A stretch of DNA of 56,744 bases from SAR324 cluster bacterium REDSEA-S27_B3. Lineage in GTDB: Bacteria > SAR324 > NAC60-12. The notes beneath the pieces were generated by a model that ran no database searches, was not told where the DNA came from, and worked only from the letters and a program-made list of their open reading frames with translations. Where the stretch lies: NCBI GenBank assembly GCA_001627865.1, contig LUQO01000035.1, positions 1-56,744 of the forward strand. The letters run 5' to 3'. This document shows positions 53,101 to 56,744 of the stretch, piece after piece. Numbering within the stretch: position 1 is the first letter of the stretch; every line of letters begins with the position of its first letter. The translations under genes were made by a program, and so were the position numbers.

Positions 53101-54416
53101 AAGCAAAAGCATTAGGTGATCTTGAAAATGAAAGGGAGCGTGAAAGACGCCCACTGCCTATGGGAGCAACCTTGCTGAAACAGGAAGGTACACACGTTGA
53201 ACAGGGAGAATTAATTGCAGAATGGGATCCCTTTTCCATTCCAATTATTACAGATGTCTCAGGAATTGTAGATTTTCAAGACATCAGTGAGGGTGAAACA
53301 TTCAAGGAACAAGTTGACGAAGTATCAGGTGTTTCCCGAAAAGTTATACATGAATCTCAAAGCCTTGAACAACGCCCGGTTATTGCAATTTGCGATAAAA
53401 AGAAAAAAACAATTATTCGTGATAATGGAACACCAACAGAATTTGCACTGCCAATTAAATCGGAATTAATGGTCGAAAATGGGATTGAGGTCCATGCAGG
53501 TGATGTTCTGGCAAAAATTCCACGAGAACTCGCAAGAAACAAGGACATTACCGGAGGTCTCCCCAGAGTGGCGGAACTCTTTGAAGCGCGTGTTCCCAAG
53601 GACCAGGCAATTATCACTGAAATTGACGGTATAGTTGAATTTGACGCAGATGTGAAGAAAAAGCAGCGAATCCGCATCCGTCCGGAAGATGGGAAAGGTG
53701 ATTCAAAAGAATATCTGATCCCAAGGGGACGACACATAACCGTCCACATGGGAGAATATGTGCGTGCAGGTGATCCACTTATTGACGGGTCCCCAAATCC
53801 GCACGATATACTTGCAGTCAAAGGATCAAAAGCATTGCAGAAATATCTGGTGGATGAGGTTCAGCAAGTTTACCGTCTCCAGGGTGTTGGAATTAACGAT
53901 AAACATATTGAAGTAATTGTACGTCAAATGCTACGCAAAGCATATGTTGAAGAACCCGGAGATTCCAGTTTACTGGTAGGCCAGGAAATTTCCCGTATAG
54001 AATTTGATAGAATCAATCGTGAACTTGTTGCTGAAGGACGTCGTCCTGCTCGTTCAAAACCAAAATTACTTGGCATAACAAAAGCTTCATTAGGAACAGA
54101 TTCCTTCATCTCTGCAGCATCTTTTCAGGATACAACAAAAGTTTTGACTGATGCTGCTTTGGGCGGGAAACACGACACATTCCGTGGTTTGAAAGAAAAC
54201 GTTATTCTTGGAAGACTAATTCCGGCTGGTACCGGTTTTAACGTTTTCGACAATGTTGACTATGAGCTGGGAGAAGGTGTGATTGATCCTGAAGCTTTGC
54301 GCCGTGCTGCAGATGAAGCCGCAAGAGCTGCTATGGAAAGGGAACTTGCTGAAACAGGGGAATATACTAAACCTGAATATTTGGTTGTGGGGGAAGCAGT
54401 AAGGGGAGCTTCATAA
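50133..54416 (+). CDS. rpoC: RNA polymerase beta-prime subunit
   Basis: A 1427-aa protein. The N-terminal zinc ribbon [23 protein letters not shown], the active-site [10 protein letters not shown] (Asn456 onward, the three Mg2+-binding Asp), and the second zinc site CGTL...[12 protein letters not shown] are all present. The trigger-loop region follows [15 protein letters not shown]. It forms an operon with rpoB (42-base gap). The length equals that of proteobacterial RpoC. Confidence 0.98.
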   Translation: MAFRDLFEIAENPNIYSAVRIKIATSDEVTSWSHGEVRTSETINYRTFKPERDGLFCGKIFGPVHDYECICGKYKRMKHRGITCEKCGVEVIESKVRRDRMGNIKLACPVSHVWFLKGVPSRIATILDMMLRDLERVLYFDAYIVLDPGDSDREPLELVEENEYRELEENHPDLKLGMGAEAVQTLLRRIDLEELEKQLQIDMREVNSETRRKRIAKRLNVISSLLKSGNAVDSMIIDNLPVLPPELRPLVPLEGGRFATSDLNDLYRRVIHRNNRLKRLIELRAPGIIVKNEKRMLQESVDALFDNGRRGRPMVGSNKRPLKSISDMLKGKQGRFRQNLLGKRVDYSGRTVIVVGPELKLHQCGLPKKMALELFKPFIFHKLIDYQEIHTIKNAKKVLEENPPEVWAILEEVVREHPVLLNRAPTLHRLGIQAFEPILIEGKAIQLHPLVCTAFNADFDGDQMAVHVPLSVEAQLESKILMMSTNNVLSPANGKPVMTPTQDMVLGLYWITREHQGALGEGKIFSNREEVQTAYDHSRVDLHAKIKVRLETNNINQTVSQSENPAHKKPIIESTVGRVLLSMVVPEEVPFESVNMHLKKKHMAELVDESYRKAGSIKTVKMLDDLKNMGYAYATKAGFSIGMDDMVIPEEKEGQLRKAQTDVNTINMQHQDGLITDGERYNQVIDIWARTTEKIAEKMSAGLSDEIIDEEGVHKVNSIFMMADSGARGSNQQMKQLAGMRGLMAKPSGEIIETPIHANFREGLNVLEYFISTHGARKGLADTALKTANSGYLTRRLVDVSQDSVVLEEDCGTLDGIEMTALIESGEIIEPLGDRILGRVLLEDVIDPDSEFEILIPAGTLISETEKNAIENSRIEKVQIRSPLTCMTEKGVCRLCYGRDLCHGDLVNLGETVGVIAAQSIGEPGTQLTMRTFHIGGTASRSAEQNKWEAGFSGVLRFDDLKEVKNREGNIAILGRRGEAVIVEGDKTIKAKALGDLENERERERRPLPMGATLLKQEGTHVEQGELIAEWDPFSIPIITDVSGIVDFQDISEGETFKEQVDEVSGVSRKVIHESQSLEQRPVIAICDKKKKTIIRDNGTPTEFALPIKSELMVENGIEVHAGDVLAKIPRELARNKDITGGLPRVAELFEARVPKDQAIITEIDGIVEFDADVKKKQRIRIRPEDGKGDSKEYLIPRGRHITVHMGEYVRAGDPLIDGSPNPHDILAVKGSKALQKYLVDEVQQVYRLQGVGINDKHIEVIVRQMLRKAYVEEPGDSSLLVGQEISRIEFDRINRELVAEGRRPARSKPKLLGITKASLGTDSFISAASFQDTTKVLTDAALGGKHDTFRGLKENVILGRLIPAGTGFNVFDNVDYELGEGVIDPEALRRAADEAARAAMERELAETGEYTKPEYLVVGEAVRGAS

Positions 54417-54493
54417 GCAGTGCAGGCATACATCTTCTAAATCCGATATTCCCTTGCCTGATTAACACAAAAAAAAATAGTGGTTTTTAAGGA

Positions 54494-54521
54494 AGATTCT
54501 CCATGAGAATCTATGTTTTAT
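54494..54521 (+). terminator. Probable terminator after rpoC
   Basis: AGATTCTC (54494-54501) and GAGAATCT (54505-54512) form a perfect 8-bp stem with loop CAT, followed by ATGTTTTA. A second imperfect palindrome with GATTCTCACC lies a little downstream. The 292-base gap to rpiA contains nothing else that I recognise. Confidence 0.45.
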
Positions 54522-54708
54522 GGGGGTGGGAAAATCAAAACTGATTCTCACCTCTTTCAATAAAACATAAATACGCAATAATTGCCGCATACTTCCTCAG
54601 TTCTTCCTGAGTTTCCTCTGCCTGTCGGCAGCATAATTTTAATTGCGAAAACAGTTCCCAACTTCTAAAACTATTATCTGAAAATATACTGATACACATA
54701 GAAAAATC

Positions 54709-55380
54709 GTGATTTCAGAAAAACAGCGGGCTGCTGACGCTGCTTGTGAATATGTAAAAGACGGTATGATAGTTGGACTTGGATCAGGTTCAACTGCAGA
54801 GCTTGCGGTTAAAAAACTTGGTGAGCTCGTTCGTGGTGGTCTGTCAATCCGAGGCATTCCAACTTCAAACAGCACAAGGACATTAGCTGAAGTGGAAGGA
54901 ATACCTTTGATTGATTTCTCAGAGACGATGTTCATTGATCTTACCATTGATGGCGCTGACGAGATTGATGCAGACTTGAACATGATCAAAGGAGGTGGGG
55001 CAGCATTGCTTCACGAAAAAATTGTAGCATCGGCTTCCAGAGCAGAAATCATCATTGTAACCGGACCAAAGCTGGTAGATCAGTTGGGAGCATTTCCATT
55101 GCCTGTGGAAGTTATTCCGTTCGGCTGGCAAGTAATTTTTAATCAATTGGAGTCACTTCGTGGTAATCCGGAATTGAGACTTAAACAAGGACAGCCACTT
55201 GTAACGGATCAGGGCAACTATATTATAGATTGCCATTTCCGCAAAATCGAAAACGTAAAACAGCTGGAGCATCAATTGAACATGATTCCTGGAGTTGTGG
55301 AGAATGGCCTGTTTATCAATCTATGTACTAAAATGATTCTGGCTGAAGGAGAACAGATTACTGTCAAGAATTGCTCTTAG
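54709..55380 (+). CDS. rpiA: Ribose-5-phosphate isomerase A
   Basis: A 223-aa enzyme interconverting ribose-5-phosphate and ribulose-5-phosphate. VGLGSGSTAELAV forms the phosphate loop, DGADEIDADLNMIKGGG carries the catalytic Asp, and KIVASAS follows with the conserved Lys. It starts at GTG 54709; no ATG precedes the conserved residues. It lies upstream of gap in the same direction. Confidence 0.95.
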   Translation: MISEKQRAADAACEYVKDGMIVGLGSGSTAELAVKKLGELVRGGLSIRGIPTSNSTRTLAEVEGIPLIDFSETMFIDLTIDGADEIDADLNMIKGGGAALLHEKIVASASRAEIIIVTGPKLVDQLGAFPLPVEVIPFGWQVIFNQLESLRGNPELRLKQGQPLVTDQGNYIIDCHFRKIENVKQLEHQLNMIPGVVENGLFINLCTKMILAEGEQITVKNCS

Positions 55381-55493
55381 AGATCAGCCTGAAGACTTAT
55401 ACAAGTACATTACCGGCTAGACAAAATTACCTGAAAAATCTAACATAATGTGGTGTTTATATTGTTGAAATTTAAATTGTAAAAAGGAGATAA

Positions 55494-56504
<1,011 letters not shown>

Positions 56505-56522
56505 AAAAGTTTCATATCTCAG

Positions 56523-56560
56523 GGTTCAGGTATCAAGGATGTCAACCTTGATTTTGAACC
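56523..56560 (+). terminator. Hairpin after gap
   Basis: GGTTCA (56523-56528) pairs with TGAACC (56555-56560) and ATCAAGG (56532-56538) with CCTTGAT (56546-56552), with a small internal loop and a 7-base apical loop. Thirteen base pairs directly after the gap stop suggest a transcript end, although no U-tract follows. Confidence 0.45.
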
Positions 56561-56630
56561 TTGACCTCATTAATCTCCTCCTCATCTTTTTAATGATACA
56601 TTTGAACCCTCATTTCTGCTTCCGTGTTCA

Positions 56631-56744
56631 ATGCATAAAGTAGAACTGAAAGAAGTCGGTCTTGATATCGGACTGGCGTTCGCAAAGCATTTCTATAAAA
56701 CAGATTACCTGCATTATGGTTACTGGACAAAAGGCTTAACTGTA
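56631..56744 (+). CDS. Start of a probable SAM-dependent methyltransferase (runs off the window)
   Basis: 38 codons from ATG at 56631 to the window end, open throughout. The segment FYKTDYLHYGYWTKG resembles the YLHYGYW motif that begins many class I methyltransferases acting on small molecules or lipids. Only the N-terminal edge is seen, so the family is a guess. Confidence 0.4.
   Translation, partial: MHKVELKEVGLDIGLAFAKHFYKTDYLHYGYWTKGLTV

Overview
The window (56,744 bp, AT-leaning) reads as chromosomal DNA of a Gram-negative bacterium. Evidence for this is a KDO-8-phosphate synthase, a periplasmic HtrA protease, prepilin-like proteins, and proteobacterial-style infC-rpmI-rplT and rpoB-rpoC. 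The aprBA-qmoABC-sat block marks a dissimilatory sulfur metabolism. Together with the mixed deltaproteobacterial flavour of the proteins, this suggests a marine sulfur bacterium of the SAR324 or deltaproteobacterial kind. That placement is inference from memory of family content, not a phylogeny.

Layout. 1-1.3 kb: tRNA-Val(GAC), then infC (apparently with an AUA start), rpmI and rplT. 1.3-6.5 kb, minus strand: htrA with a small coupled ORF, then hemD-serB-left-handed beta-helix protein, chained by ATGA overlaps. 6.7-16.5 kb, plus strand: lone gcvH, a formylglycine hydrolase of the phosphonate monoester hydrolase type, moaE coupled to an archaeal-type 2-phosphoglycerate kinase and an archaeal-type phosphoglycerate mutase, a one-chain biotin carboxylase/carrier, tgt and an SRAP protein. 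16.6-21.8 kb, minus strand: an unrecognised 4-TM protein, pgk and an acyl-CoA ligase. 22.2-24.6 kb, plus strand: a short core-type MetE, kdsA, a mobile-looking hairpin repeat and a GFA-family zinc protein. 24.6-27.7 kb, minus strand: five tightly packed genes (two prepilin-like proteins, glyoxalase, DUF2062, TPR). 28.1-31.5 kb: Ca2+ P-type ATPase and pcm. 31.6-32.1 kb: toxin-antitoxin debris. 32.4-41 kb: aprB, aprA, qmoA, qmoB, qmoC, sat. 41-43.3 kb: TPR, YkgJ and Bax-inhibitor-1 proteins. 43.5-45.2 kb: a GC-richer island with a selenoprotein and a FecR-domain lipoprotein. 45.8-56.7 kb: rpoB, rpoC, rpiA, gap and the start of a probable methyltransferase.

How genes work together. AprBA interconverts sulfite plus AMP and APS, QmoABC links AprBA to the quinone pool, and Sat interconverts APS and sulfate with ATP. 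The direction (oxidation or reduction) cannot be decided because no dsr genes are present. gap, pgk, the archaeal-type mutase and 2-phosphoglycerate kinase touch the same triose metabolites, although they are scattered.

Most notable finding. On the minus strand at 43553-44449, two apparent ORFs are one selenoprotein of the glycine/sarcosine/betaine/proline reductase selenoprotein-B family. It is interrupted only by an in-frame UGA at 43942-43940, followed by a perfect 7-bp hairpin at the distance expected for a bacterial SECIS. Any standard annotation would split or truncate it.
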